This document shows positions 1 to 8,392 of a stretch of 64,000 nt of DNA, piece after piece. A program made the position numbers and the translations under genes. The stretch spans positions 62,001-126,000 of the forward strand of contig JBAKBP010003108.1 of assembly GCA_037953745.1 (NCBI GenBank), given 5' to 3'. Numbering within the stretch: the stretch's first letter is position 1; each line of letters begins with the position of its first letter. This DNA is from Lithodes maja. Lineage: Eukaryota > Arthropoda > Malacostraca > Decapoda > Lithodidae. The notes under the pieces were generated by a model. The model worked only from the letters and a program-made list of their open reading frames with translations, had not been told where the DNA came from and ran no database searches.

Positions 1-309
1 ACAGGTTTCTCATTTATTATTTTCAAAAGGGTTGTGAAAACAGGACTCTTCTGGTGACTGCTGTGGTCCTGTCCCTGCATATTTTCTTTCCTGGCGTTGA
101 CGGGGTTTCCTTGGTCCAAGTTGGCGATTCTACCGTTTCTCGTTTCCGTCTTCCGGGTGGTTGACCTTGACATCGCTGGTTGGGGTGGAGTCGAGGCATT
201 CCGTTCTGTTGTTTTCTTTTCTTCAGCTTTTTCATTCCGCTTTTTCTTGTTCTCTTCTGGTTTCTTCTTCTCTTCTCCTTCCGTGGTTTTCCTTTTCTTC
301 GTTATTTTA
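1..309. other. Pyrimidine-rich segment without recognised gene
   Basis: The first 300 bases are rich in T and C on the + strand. Both strands have short open frames, but the predicted peptides are low in complexity and match no family I recognise. The segment ends where similarity to the downstream BEL/Pao LTR begins, so it may be an insertion into, or a diverged part of, the 5' LTR of Pao1. Confidence 0.4.
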
Positions 310-600
310 CTTATTATCATGATTTAAACCCATTTATCATTATTCCCTTCTCTGTTGAGCCGCTCAGAAAACACTATCGAAATAACCAGCCTCCCAACAG
401 AGTTCCAGTGGTAGCCATTTGTCTACCAACCTTTATCAGCTCATACAAGATCTATCTACAGCATAACTATTCTATGGTAATTTAAAGTGAGTTACACTCC
501 CGGTATTTGATATTCAATTATGATTTATATGTGTGGACCATTTCAGTCTAGATAAAAGTAAACTCAACCCTTTAAATCCGTCATATCCGTCATATTGGTC
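310..600 (+). repeat. 3' part of the 5' LTR of Pao1
   Basis: This stretch is clearly similar to 26270-26533. Shared blocks include cccttctctgttgag, gtagccatttgtctaccaac, gagttacactcccggtattt and actcaaccctttaaatc, all in the same order. Because 26270-26533 lies directly after the pol end of Pao1, the two segments behave as the two LTR copies of one retroelement. The upstream half of this LTR is missing or replaced by bases 1-309. Confidence 0.65.
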
Positions 601-611
601 ATATTGGTGTA

Positions 612-2597
612 GGAGGCAGAGGTATCAGGAAGGGAAGCGAGTGGTGGAATGATACGGTGAGAAAGGCAGTTGAGGAGAAGAGACAGTGTTTTGAGAGGGT
701 TTTACAGGATGGTAGTGTTGAGGTATGGGAGAGGTACAAGGAGAAAAGGAGAGAGGCAAAACGGAAAATTAGAGAAGCGAAAAAAGATGCAAACGAAAGG
801 TGGGGCCAAAGGCTGAGTGAGAATTTTGAAGAACGAAAGAAGATGTTCTGGAAGGAGGTAAATAAAGTAAGGAAAGGAGGACAAAAGAGGGAAGAGTCAG
901 TGAAAGATGAAAATGGAGAATTACTAGTGGAACCAGTTGAAGTGAGGAAAAGATATGCCGAGTATTTTGAATCTTTGTTAAATACAAGAGATGGAAGAGA
1001 AGCAGTGATTGAAGCAGAGGTGGATGGAGATAGGTTACCCAGGCCACCCAGGTGGCAGGGAATGAATGAAAGGATTGAGGAAAATGAGGTGAAAGAAGCA
1101 GTGAAACAAATGAGAGCGGGAAAAGCAGAAGGTTTGGATGGTATTGCTGTGGAGTGTATAAAGAAGGGTGGAGATGTGATAATAGATTGGTTGGTGAGAC
1201 TTTTCAATGTGTGCTTTACTGTGTCAATGGTACCAATAGACTGGAAGAGTGCATGTATTGTGCCGTTGTACAAGGGGAAGGGAGATCGGCAGGAGTGTTC
1301 AAGTTATAGAGGTATTAGTTTATTGTCAGTGGTTGGAAAGCTGTATGGCAGGGTGTTGATAGAGAGGATAATAAAGTGTACGGAAGTTGCAATAGGAGAA
1401 GAACAGTGCGGTTTTAGGAGGGGAAGAGGGTGCGTGGATCAGATGTTTGCAGTAAGACAGTTATGCGAGAAGTATTTAGAGAAGCATAAGGAGATATTTT
1501 GGGCTTTTATGGACTTGGAAAAAGCGTATGATCGTGTGGACCGTGAAGCAATGTGGAAGGTGTTAAGGATTTATGAAATAGGAGGAAATTTGTTAGAAGC
1601 AGTTAAGAGTTTTTATGAAGGGAGCAGAGCATGTGTGAGAGTAGGAAATGGTGAGTTGAGTGAATGGTTTGAGGTAAAGGTAGGTTTGCGACAGGGTTGT
1701 GTAATGTCACCATGGCTGTTTAATATGTTTATGGATGGTGTGGTGAGGGAGGTGAAAAGGAGAACTATGGGAAGAGGATTGGGTTTAGTAGGAAAGAATG
1801 GTAGAGATTGGGAGTTGAATCAGTTGCTGTTCGCTGATGACACAGCATTGGTGGCGGATTCTGATGAGAAACTGCAGCAGGTAGTCAAAGAGTTTGGTGT
1901 GGTTTGTGGAAGGAGGAAACTGAAGGTGAACGTCAATAAAAGTAAAGTAATGGTGTGTAATAGGGGAGAGCATAGGGTGAATCTAGATGTGAGGCTGGAT
2001 GGGGAAATATTGGAACAAGTAGAGTGTTTTAAATATCTAGGAGGAACAATAAGCAGGAGTGGAGGTATGGAAGTGGAGGTAAAACAGAGAGTGTGTGAAG
2101 GAAGAAAGGTTTTCGGAGCAATGGGAAGTATGTGGAAGACGAGAAATCTCGGAGTGAAAGTAAAAAGTGCACTGTATCAAGGAATTGTTGTGCCAACAGT
2201 GATGTATGGGGCTGAGACATGGGCTCTGAAGAAAAAGGAGAAAAGAGGGCTGGATGTGATGGAGATGAGCTGCTTGAGGAGTATGTGTGGAGTTACTCGT
2301 AGAGACAGATTGAGGAATGAAGAGATACGTAGGAGAGTGGGGCAGCAGGAACATTTGTCAGCCAGAGTGGACAGAAGGGTGCTGAGCTGGTATGGTCATG
2401 TTGAACGAATGGGAGATGAAAGGCTTACAAAGAGAATATGTGAGTCAGATACAAGGGGAGATAGAAGGGCAGGAAGACCCCCATTGAGATGGAGAGACTG
2501 TGTAAGAAAGGCTTTGGATGATAGAGGAATGACTATAGATCAGGCAGGGGAAGTGGTGGTGGACAAGAGTGAATGGAGAATGCTTGTGAATAGTTGA
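612..2597 (+). CDS. Reverse transcriptase of RTE-like LINE, 5'-truncated
   Basis: The ORF2 protein reverse transcribes the element RNA at a nicked target. The frame is open from the left boundary of the element and includes a W-W-N-D motif typical of the spacer before RT in this group, so the GTG near 657 is not a genuine start. RT motifs in order are a PLYKGKGD-Y-RGISLL block (about 1265-1330), CGFRRGRG (about 1408), the catalytic aspartate in FMDLEKAYD (about 1508), GLRQGCVMSP (about 1684) and FADD (about 1830). The C-terminal part has the GAETW, WYGHVERM and GRPPLRWRD motifs common in RTE-like proteins. There is no internal stop over about 660 codons, which suggests a fairly young insertion. 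The endonuclease is missing, so the copy cannot be autonomous. Confidence 0.85.
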   Translation, partial: GGRGIRKGSEWWNDTVRKAVEEKRQCFERVLQDGSVEVWERYKEKRREAKRKIREAKKDANERWGQRLSENFEERKKMFWKEVNKVRKGGQKREESVKDENGELLVEPVEVRKRYAEYFESLLNTRDGREAVIEAEVDGDRLPRPPRWQGMNERIEENEVKEAVKQMRAGKAEGLDGIAVECIKKGGDVIIDWLVRLFNVCFTVSMVPIDWKSACIVPLYKGKGDRQECSSYRGISLLSVVGKLYGRVLIERIIKCTEVAIGEEQCGFRRGRGCVDQMFAVRQLCEKYLEKHKEIFWAFMDLEKAYDRVDREAMWKVLRIYEIGGNLLEAVKSFYEGSRACVRVGNGELSEWFEVKVGLRQGCVMSPWLFNMFMDGVVREVKRRTMGRGLGLVGKNGRDWELNQLLFADDTALVADSDEKLQQVVKEFGVVCGRRKLKVNVNKSKVMVCNRGEHRVNLDVRLDGEILEQVECFKYLGGTISRSGGMEVEVKQRVCEGRKVFGAMGSMWKTRNLGVKVKSALYQGIVVPTVMYGAETWALKKKEKRGLDVMEMSCLRSMCGVTRRDRLRNEEIRRRVGQQEHLSARVDRRVLSWYGHVERMGDERLTKRICESDTRGDRRAGRPPLRWRDCVRKALDDRGMTIDQAGEVVVDKSEWRMLVNS

Positions 2598-2990
2598 GTG
2601 AACACGTGGTCATTTGGAGTAAGGGGTCGGGCGCAAGTTGGACTAGATAATAGTCCATCAGGCGCCTGGCCCGGGGAGACGATTAATATGAAGGGTGTGC
2701 CTGGAAGTGTGGTGGGAGGGCTTGTGGCTTTGGCTCCGCTGCATGTCTGCCTGCCGAGATCGGAACCTCTCCGGGTGGTCAGGGGCCGGGGGAGTGCTGG
2801 AGCGACCTTTGTAACCCTGGTCTCTGGGTCTCCTCCTGGGTGACCTGGATGTGTGAGAGTTTGTGTTTTTTATCTGTGTTTATTTTTTGTTTTATGATGT
2901 TTTTGTGTTTTCCCTGTTCTTGCTCTGTCTTGAGTCGGCTACCCCCAAAATGGGGATTGGGCCTGAGCATATAGATAGATAGATAGATAG
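2598..2990 (+). other. 3' UTR and ATAG tail of RTE-like LINE
   Basis: The GC-rich untranslated region ends in the block tcggctacccccaaaatggg, followed by about five ATAG repeats. Short tandem repeats in place of poly(A) are usual at the 3' end of this LINE group. Confidence 0.7.
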
Positions 2991-3144
2991 ATATTGGTGC
3001 CCAGACCTCGGGACCCTGACCCACTGTTTTGATTTTCCTAGTTAGTTATGAGCAAGGGCAATGTTGATGGAGGATGTAGATCGAAGGATCCTGGCGGGGT
3101 AGGTCTCGGCTATCACCAGAAGATGGCCGAAGTAGACCACGTAG

Positions 3145-3554
3145 CAGTGTATAGCCATTCGCAACGATATAACAGCCGACACCGAACCTCGTGAGCTCGC
3201 TCTTGCAATTAGGGATCTGGCTCTGGCTGTCGAGGGTGAGGCAGGGGGGAAGTGCATCATACTTTCCCTAGAGTACCGCTCTAAGGTGAGAGGCGTGCCA
3301 GTGGCTCAGTACAACAGGATTCGGAACTCTGTCAACCGGATTTTACGTACAAGGCTGGATGCAACACGCCACCGCTTCCTGTCAGTCTCCTCGAAGCCCC
3401 AGGATCTCGATCTTGATGGTGTACATCTTGATTACACCAGACACCTTACGATAAAATGTCAGGGATGATGAGGCGTTGGCTGGAACGTGACGCTGGGATG
3501 ATCAGTCTGCAATACCCAAAATCATGCGTCCAGCCCATCATCTTCCCCCAGTAA
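3145..3554 (+). pseudogene. SGNH-hydrolase-like ORF of Pao1 (SGNH1), decayed
   Basis: From 3145 a frame stays open to a stop at 3468. It contains an I-R-N-D-I block where its relatives have GGNDI (SGNH block III), then a helix-rich middle, then DLDGVHLD (block V, D-x-x-H). One frameshift near 3440 leads into the tail YDK...WLERDA...PKSC...FPQ, ending with TAA at 3552-3554. That tail is also present in SGNH2 (26522-27000), where it is out of frame too, so the parental protein probably ended there. Block I, with the nucleophile serine, is not present here. Known SGNH enzymes are esterases or lipases; whether this one was active cannot be judged. It lies between the LTR and gag of Pao1, right after the RTE insertion. 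Confidence 0.65.
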
Positions 3555-3914
3555 ATTATCCCTTTTTTTGTCATATTTGTCTCCCTACTTCATTATTATT
3601 TTGACTTATGACTGACTTACCATTAACATATTTCCTTCATTGTTTCGTTGCTTTATATTGTCATGCTAACCTCTCCCGGTATTAGTTAAGGTATAAGCTG
3701 CTTGATTATAGTCATTATTATGTCTACTTAGTCTTAATGAAGGGTTAGGCTAATATAAGTATTGCATATAAGGACTAAAGGTATAAGTTCATGTGACAAC
3801 TAACAAAGGGTTATGCTTATGTTTCATGATTAAGGACTAAGCTATAGGTCTGTATTGGCTGACGAAGGGTTAGGCTAATTCGTATATATTGTATTAAAAC
3901 ACAGACATTACATA
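3555..3914 (+). other. Untranslated leader between SGNH1 and gag of Pao1
   Basis: This AT-rich stretch has no credible gene. It contains three degenerate direct repeats built around aagggttaggctaat and aaggactaa at about 3740-3890, spaced roughly 60 bases apart. Their role is unknown; they may be leader or packaging sequence of the retroelement. Confidence 0.5.
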
Positions 3915-5663
3915 ATGGCTAATAAATCAGAAGATACACCAGACAAAACTATGTCTATCACAGTCTTGAGGAACCAGAGAGGTGGTTTGAGGGGTGTCAT
4001 CAATAGGCTAACGACCAATTTGGACGAATTTATTGCTAGTGCAACTCCTGAGCAGTTAGAGGCCAAGTTATAATACCTACAAACTACCTATGATCGTATG
4101 GTTACCCTGAGTGAGAGTATTGTACCAGATTTAGAGGGTGAAGCAATAATTCATGCGGAGTACGAGCAGTGCGCCAAACATTATGTTGCCATTTTAGAGG
4201 CAAAACATTTATTGCGAAGGGCGGTACAGAAGACAGAGGTTACCCCGAATTGCGGCGCTGCCAAGCGTATGGATCCCCGCCATGAAGTAAACTTAGTCAA
4301 ACTGAACTTGCCAAAATTCAGGGGAAACTTAACAGAGTGGTTGGCATTTTGGGAAGTTTATAAATCTACCATGCATGCTTCGTCCCTTGACGATGTATGG
4401 AAGTTCCACTACCTTAACCCTTAACCAACGGCGCACGACATCTGTCGAGTTAAATAAATTTGGACTATGTGGCGGTGCACGACAGCTGTCGAGTGCCATT
4501 TTCAGCACGTAATGTTGCTGAGAGAGAGAGCTGAGCGGTGGGACGAGCGTAGTAACCTTATGACCGCTGAACTGTATTCTACTTTCCTCCCCCTCCTCTC
4601 ACTCGCTACACAGGGAATTATGTACGGAAATTACCTTATTTTAGGTTTTTTGCACTCGTGTTGCACGATCGTTGCAAGAGAACCAGTGGTCGTACAAGGA
4701 TGGTTCGGGTGTCATTGGAAAGCTCTGTTTATGCCCTTTCAGGGATAGATACTTGTTTTATGCTCTCGGTCTTGTTTATGCATGAAAATGAGCACGGAAA
4801 CAACCCTATTTAGGGTAAAAAAAAAACGCTGGGCGGCACAGTGTAAAATACCCTACCACCCGCTCTTTGTGTGTTAAAGGCCAACTAGAGGATGAGGCAT
4901 TGCATCTATAGTAGAAGGTTTTTCCATCATAGGTGAGAATTATGATAGCGTTGTGGAATTATTGCAGGCGACATATGGAGACACTGACCAGCTCAAGGTA
5001 GCCCACGTGAACGACCTGTTGAACCTAGCACAGCCTAGGTATATGGTCGACGAATTGATGAAGTTCAGGGCAGATATGGAGTGTCACACGAGGTCATTAG
5101 ATGCGTTGGGTGTAACGTCACAAGAAATGCTAGTCATAATATTGAGACAGAAATTACCCCTAGCCATTCTTGATGAGGTTCGTACCTTTGATTTAGAAGA
5201 ATTTAAAGTGTCATGTAGCAAGGAAATTAGCAACATACATTTGAACAATGGTAGGACGGTGGATGGGTCAGAGGGGGCAACATCAAAGGGTTCAATTAAT
5301 ATGATGGTAGGGTCTAAAGGGAAGGCTGAAGAATCACGCAAGAAGCCACAATCATCATGTTGTCTATGTCACAATCCCAAGCACAAATGGCTAAACTGTA
5401 CGAAATATCAAACCAATGAAGCCAAATTAGCTCAAGCAAGGAAGCTAAAATTGTGCAAGGATTGTTTAAGTAAGGAACATGGTATGCAGGGTAAGTGTAC
5501 TGCTACCTATTTGAGGCCCTGTCGGAACTGTGAGGGCCATCATTTTGACAAATTGTGCCCCACAGGTAGTCTAGTTGAGGAGGATAAGGCAGGAGGTACT
5601 GCAACACTGATGCTAGACACTGAGGTCGGTGCTGGACAGTTTAAAACACTGTGTAGTAGGTAG
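3915..5663 (+). pseudogene. gag: Pao1 gag, interrupted by a TTAA element
   Basis: Gag forms the particle shell and binds the element RNA. The ATG at 3915 starts a peptide beginning MANKSEDTPDKT. The same frame is stopped by TAA at 4071-4073 and continues from 4098. The segment LNLPKFRGNLTEWLAFWEVY matches the DUF1759 region that marks BEL/Pao Gag. At 4414 the frame is split by a TTAA element and resumes at 4878. The second part (4953-5663) ends with zinc-binding motifs: C-L-C-x3-K-H-K-W-L-N-C, then C-K-D-C-x4-H, then C-R-N-C-x2-H-x4-C. This cysteine pattern is usual for BEL/Pao nucleocapsid. The element continues into protease after 5664. Confidence 0.75.
4414..4877 (+). mobile_element. TTAA-flanked non-autonomous element, family B, copy 1
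   Basis: The copy starts TTAACCCTTAACC and ends GTGTTAA, with TTAA on both sides. The gag frame of Pao1 is continuous if the insert and one TTAA are removed, and the result agrees with the uninterrupted Pao2 gag at 27715-27760. Near the left end are two direct repeats, each a short gcacgac/ctgtcgag palindrome. The right end carries CGCTGGGCGGCACAGTG, shared with the copies at 6150-6637 and 6861-19456. TTAA duplication fits the piggyBac superfamily. No transposase is encoded. Confidence 0.8.
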
Positions 5664-6149
5664 TGAGACCCTTCGGTTACAAGGTTACAAGGATTCACAG
5701 GAGTGACCGACAGTAAAGACTATGAAGTTGTAGAGATCGCTTATGTCTACCATAAGAAGAAACACTTCTTATAGTGTGTGGTGGTAGATGAACTCCCAGA
5801 CAATCAATCTGGTGGAATTCATAAAGTAGAGCATGCACTTCGTAAGAAAGGCCTCTAGCTGTCTGATCCCATGGGTGACTTGAAGGAGGTGCATATACTG
5901 CTGGGCGCAGATCATTATTACGATGTAGTACACTCTGGGTTTAGAAACGAGAGTGGAGTGATCTTGATCCCCACTAAGTTTGGCTACTGCATGAGCGGTA
6001 CAGTCCAAACTACCCAGTCAAATATTCTGGTCTGAGGATGAGCACAATCGCGGCAGAAGAGCTCATTAAAGATGAGACTCACATTGGTGACCCAAAGCTA
6101 GCTGCCGAGTTCGATCTAGAAAGACTGTGGAAACTCGACCGCATAAGGA
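5664..6149 (+). pseudogene. Pao1 protease/linker region, decayed
   Basis: Short frame segments read HILLGADHYYDVVHSGF, then VILIPTKFGYCMSGT, which match the region after the aspartic protease of BEL/Pao pol (DUF1758 neighbourhood). They are followed by RLWKLDRI, the start of the segment before RT. Several frameshifts and stops break the frame. About 150 codons expected between this and the next RT segment are missing, so an internal deletion is likely. Confidence 0.6.
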
Positions 6150-6637
6150 TTAACCCTTAAATGTCGGGGCGCAACATAAGTCGAGTTAAATAAAGCTGGA
6201 CTATGTGGCGGTGCTCGACATATATCGTGTGGCAATTTCAGCACGTAATGTGGCTGAGAGAGAGAGACAAGTGGTGGCAGGAGAGTAGCGAGCGTATGAC
6301 TGCTCCAGACCACCGCGGCGAACCTACTGACACGAATCCCACCTCCTCCCTCCCTCTCTCACTCGCTATATACGGAATTGTATGGGGAAAGTGCCTAATT
6401 ACATGCTTTTTGCACTCGCGTTGCACGGTTATTGCAAGAAAACTAGCCATCATAAAAGGATCGTTATGGTGTCATTCGAAAGCTCTGTTTATGCCCTTTC
6501 AGGGATAGATACTTGTTTTACGTTCTGGGTCTTATTTAGGCATGAAAATGATCACGTAAACAGCCCTATTTTGGCTAAAAACACCCCGCTGGGCGGTACA
6601 TATAAATAAACCGCATAGGCCGCTCGTAAGGTGTTAA
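6150..6637 (+). mobile_element. TTAA-flanked non-autonomous element, family B, copy 2
   Basis: The left end is TTAACCCTTAAATG and the right end GGTGTTAA, each with its flanking TTAA. The body is alignable to copy 1 throughout: gagttaaataaa, ctatgtggcggtgc, ttcagcacgtaatg and gccctttcagggatagatac all recur in order. It sits in pol of Pao1. It carries no coding sequence. Confidence 0.8.
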
Positions 6638-6860
6638 ACCTGTGGAGAATAACTATGAATAACAAATTGCGGCTAACTGGCCCTTCAATGGTGTCGGACC
6701 TATCGCAGCAATTACTGCGCTTTAGGCTGGGATGTTACGCATTCACCAGTGATATCGTAAAAGGCCTTCTTGAAACTGCAAGAGGGGGATAGAGATGTCA
6801 CCCAGTTTCTATGGTTCAAGGACATCGATGACCCGGAGAGTCCCATAGTGACCTATCGGT
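6638..6860 (+). pseudogene. Pao1 RT fragment (left part)
   Basis: The fragment encodes LTGPSMVSDLSQQLLRFRLG, then YAFTSDI, a frameshift, and FLWFKDIDDPESP. It lines up with the Pao2 RT fragment at 48160-48372. In both the central fingers/palm part of RT is recognisable, including FTSDIxKAF with its catalytic aspartate. The frame is cut at 6861 by a long TTAA element and continues at 19457. Confidence 0.7.
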
Positions 6861-7062
6861 TTAACCCTTAAAGATCGGGGCCCGACTTAAGTCTGAATCG
6901 AGAAAATTGGACTAAATGGCGGGGCACGCCTTAAGTCCGTGGGCGTATTCCCGCCCTAATTTAGGTGGAAAGCGAAACCTGGTGGTCAGGCGGTGTACTA
7001 CAAGGTCCCACCCACACATCCCCACTGCGTGACCATAACTCAGTAACCCTCAAGCAGCCGTA

Positions 7063-7390
7063 ATGGAAGGTCAAGATTTGCCTGTGTCCGATTCGGTGGG
7101 CGCCACCCCTAGTGCGTCGCGCCACCCTACTCATCACGCCCAGCTCACCGCCCAGGAACTAGATATCATGCTGAACTCTTCAGAACTTTCTAATAGGCTG
7201 TTGAATGAAACCATGGAAGGTCTGGGTGAGAGTTTTGATAGTGTGGATGACTCGGAAGACGAAAATATGCCGATCATAGGCTTTCACCCCAAGCATAATT
7301 TGCGTGTCGCAAATGTTGTGGTTGATGTTGCACAGACCGTTGAGCAAAATGGAGACGTTCCTGACGAAGAACATACTGGTGTGGGTGTTG
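7063..7390 (+). CDS. Possible first exon of a piggyBac-type transposase
   Basis: An ATG at 7063 opens about 109 codons of polar, acidic protein, including the segment FDSVDDSEDEN. Acidic, disordered N-termini are common in piggyBac transposases, and this ORF lies just inside a TTAA element end. At 7391 the sequence gtaagt follows, a good splice donor, after which the frame soon stops. No catalytic domain is present downstream; the rest appears to have been deleted. The assignment is an inference from position and composition; similarity to a known transposase was not seen. Confidence 0.35.
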
Positions 7391-7440
7391 GTAAGTACAA
7401 TTTACATTTTATAATTGCTTGAAAGTTTGATTGCAAGCAT

Positions 7441-7795
7441 TTTATCACCTTACAAGCGGGTGGTGGAGTATATTTCACTGTGCCGCCCAGCATTTTTTCT
7501 TTTTTTACCATAAATGGGGTTGTTTCCGTGCTCTTTTTCATCCATAAACAAGACCCAGAGCATAATACAAGTATGTATCCCTGAAAGGGCTTAAAATTGA
7601 GCTTTCCAATGACACCCGAACCATCCTTCTACGATCACTGGTTGTCTTGCAACGATCGTGCAACGGAAGGGCAAAATTGCTAAAATACGGTAATTTCTTT
7701 ATATAATTACGTATGTAGCGAGGGAGTGAGGGTGGATGTAAGTGGAGTACATCTCAGTTGGTCCACGGCGACCGTGGCGAGCGGTCATGAGAAGA
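7441..7795 (-). repeat. Reversed family B element nested in the long TTAA element
   Basis: The stretch from agcgggtggtgg through gtgccgcccagc to gcgaccgtgg is the reverse complement of the right two thirds of the short family B copy at 4414-4877 (for example ttgtttccgtgctc versus gagcacggaaacaa). The ends are degraded, and no clean TTAA remains on either side. Confidence 0.65.
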
Positions 7796-8392
7796 TTGTG
7801 GTCTACAATATACCTTTTTATACATGCATGTGACCTTGTAATTGCTTGAAAGTTTGATTGCAAGCATTTTATAGCGTATTATTTGCAGACGTTCGGTAAA
7901 TTTCTTACGTAATACAAACAACGAAAGATTGAATATTTGTGCTTGGCATTATATGATTGTGGGGAACATATGTACCGTATATATTATTTTATCATATATA
8001 TGATACATTATGTAAAATAGTTATATTATCACGACAATCTCTCTCTCTCTCTCTTCCTCTCTGGGTCTACCTATACATTTATAATTGCATGTGACCTTGA
8101 AATTGCTTGAGAGTTTGATTGCAAGCATTTTATAGTGTATTATTTGCAGGCGTTCGGTAAATTTCTCACGATAACCAGGGTGTACGGTACATTTCTCACG
8201 ATAATACAAGCAACAACGAAGCTTGGCGAAGATTGTGGTCTACAATATACCTTTTTATAATTGCATGTGACCTTGTAATTGCTTGAAAGTTTGATTGCAA
8301 GCATTTTATAGCGTATTATTTTCAGGCGTTCGGTAAATTTCTTACGGTAATACAAACAACGAAAGATTGAATATTTGTGTTTGGCATTATAT
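7796..8392 (+). repeat. AT-rich irregular tandem repeat array, left part
   Basis: Units recur with the blocks gaagattgtggtctacaata, attgcttgaaagtttgattg, gcaagcattttata and cgttcggtaaattt. They are spaced irregularly by about 175-290 bases and separated by a CT microsatellite. The array continues at 18443 after the gypsy element, which inserted inside one unit. No function is evident. Confidence 0.75.

Larger units (their letters stand above)
610..2990 (+). mobile_element. 5'-truncated RTE-like non-LTR retrotransposon
   Basis: The element consists of a reverse transcriptase ORF, a roughly 370-base 3' untranslated region and a tail of ATAG repeats at about 2970-2990. It is flanked by the 9-base direct repeat atattggtg at 601-609 and 2991-2999, a good target-site duplication. 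The endonuclease domain is absent because the reading frame is already open at the left edge, so this is a 5'-truncated insertion. It landed just after the 5' LTR of Pao1, in the region leading into the SGNH-like ORF. Confidence 0.85.

Noticed and set aside
599..1273. Long minus-strand frame opposite the RTE reverse transcriptase
   Set aside because: It is the antisense of a purine-rich coding strand and shows no family motifs; the sense frame has RT motifs throughout.
7796..8392. CRISPR-like array
   Set aside because: Units are long, unevenly spaced and without unique spacers, and the context is eukaryotic.
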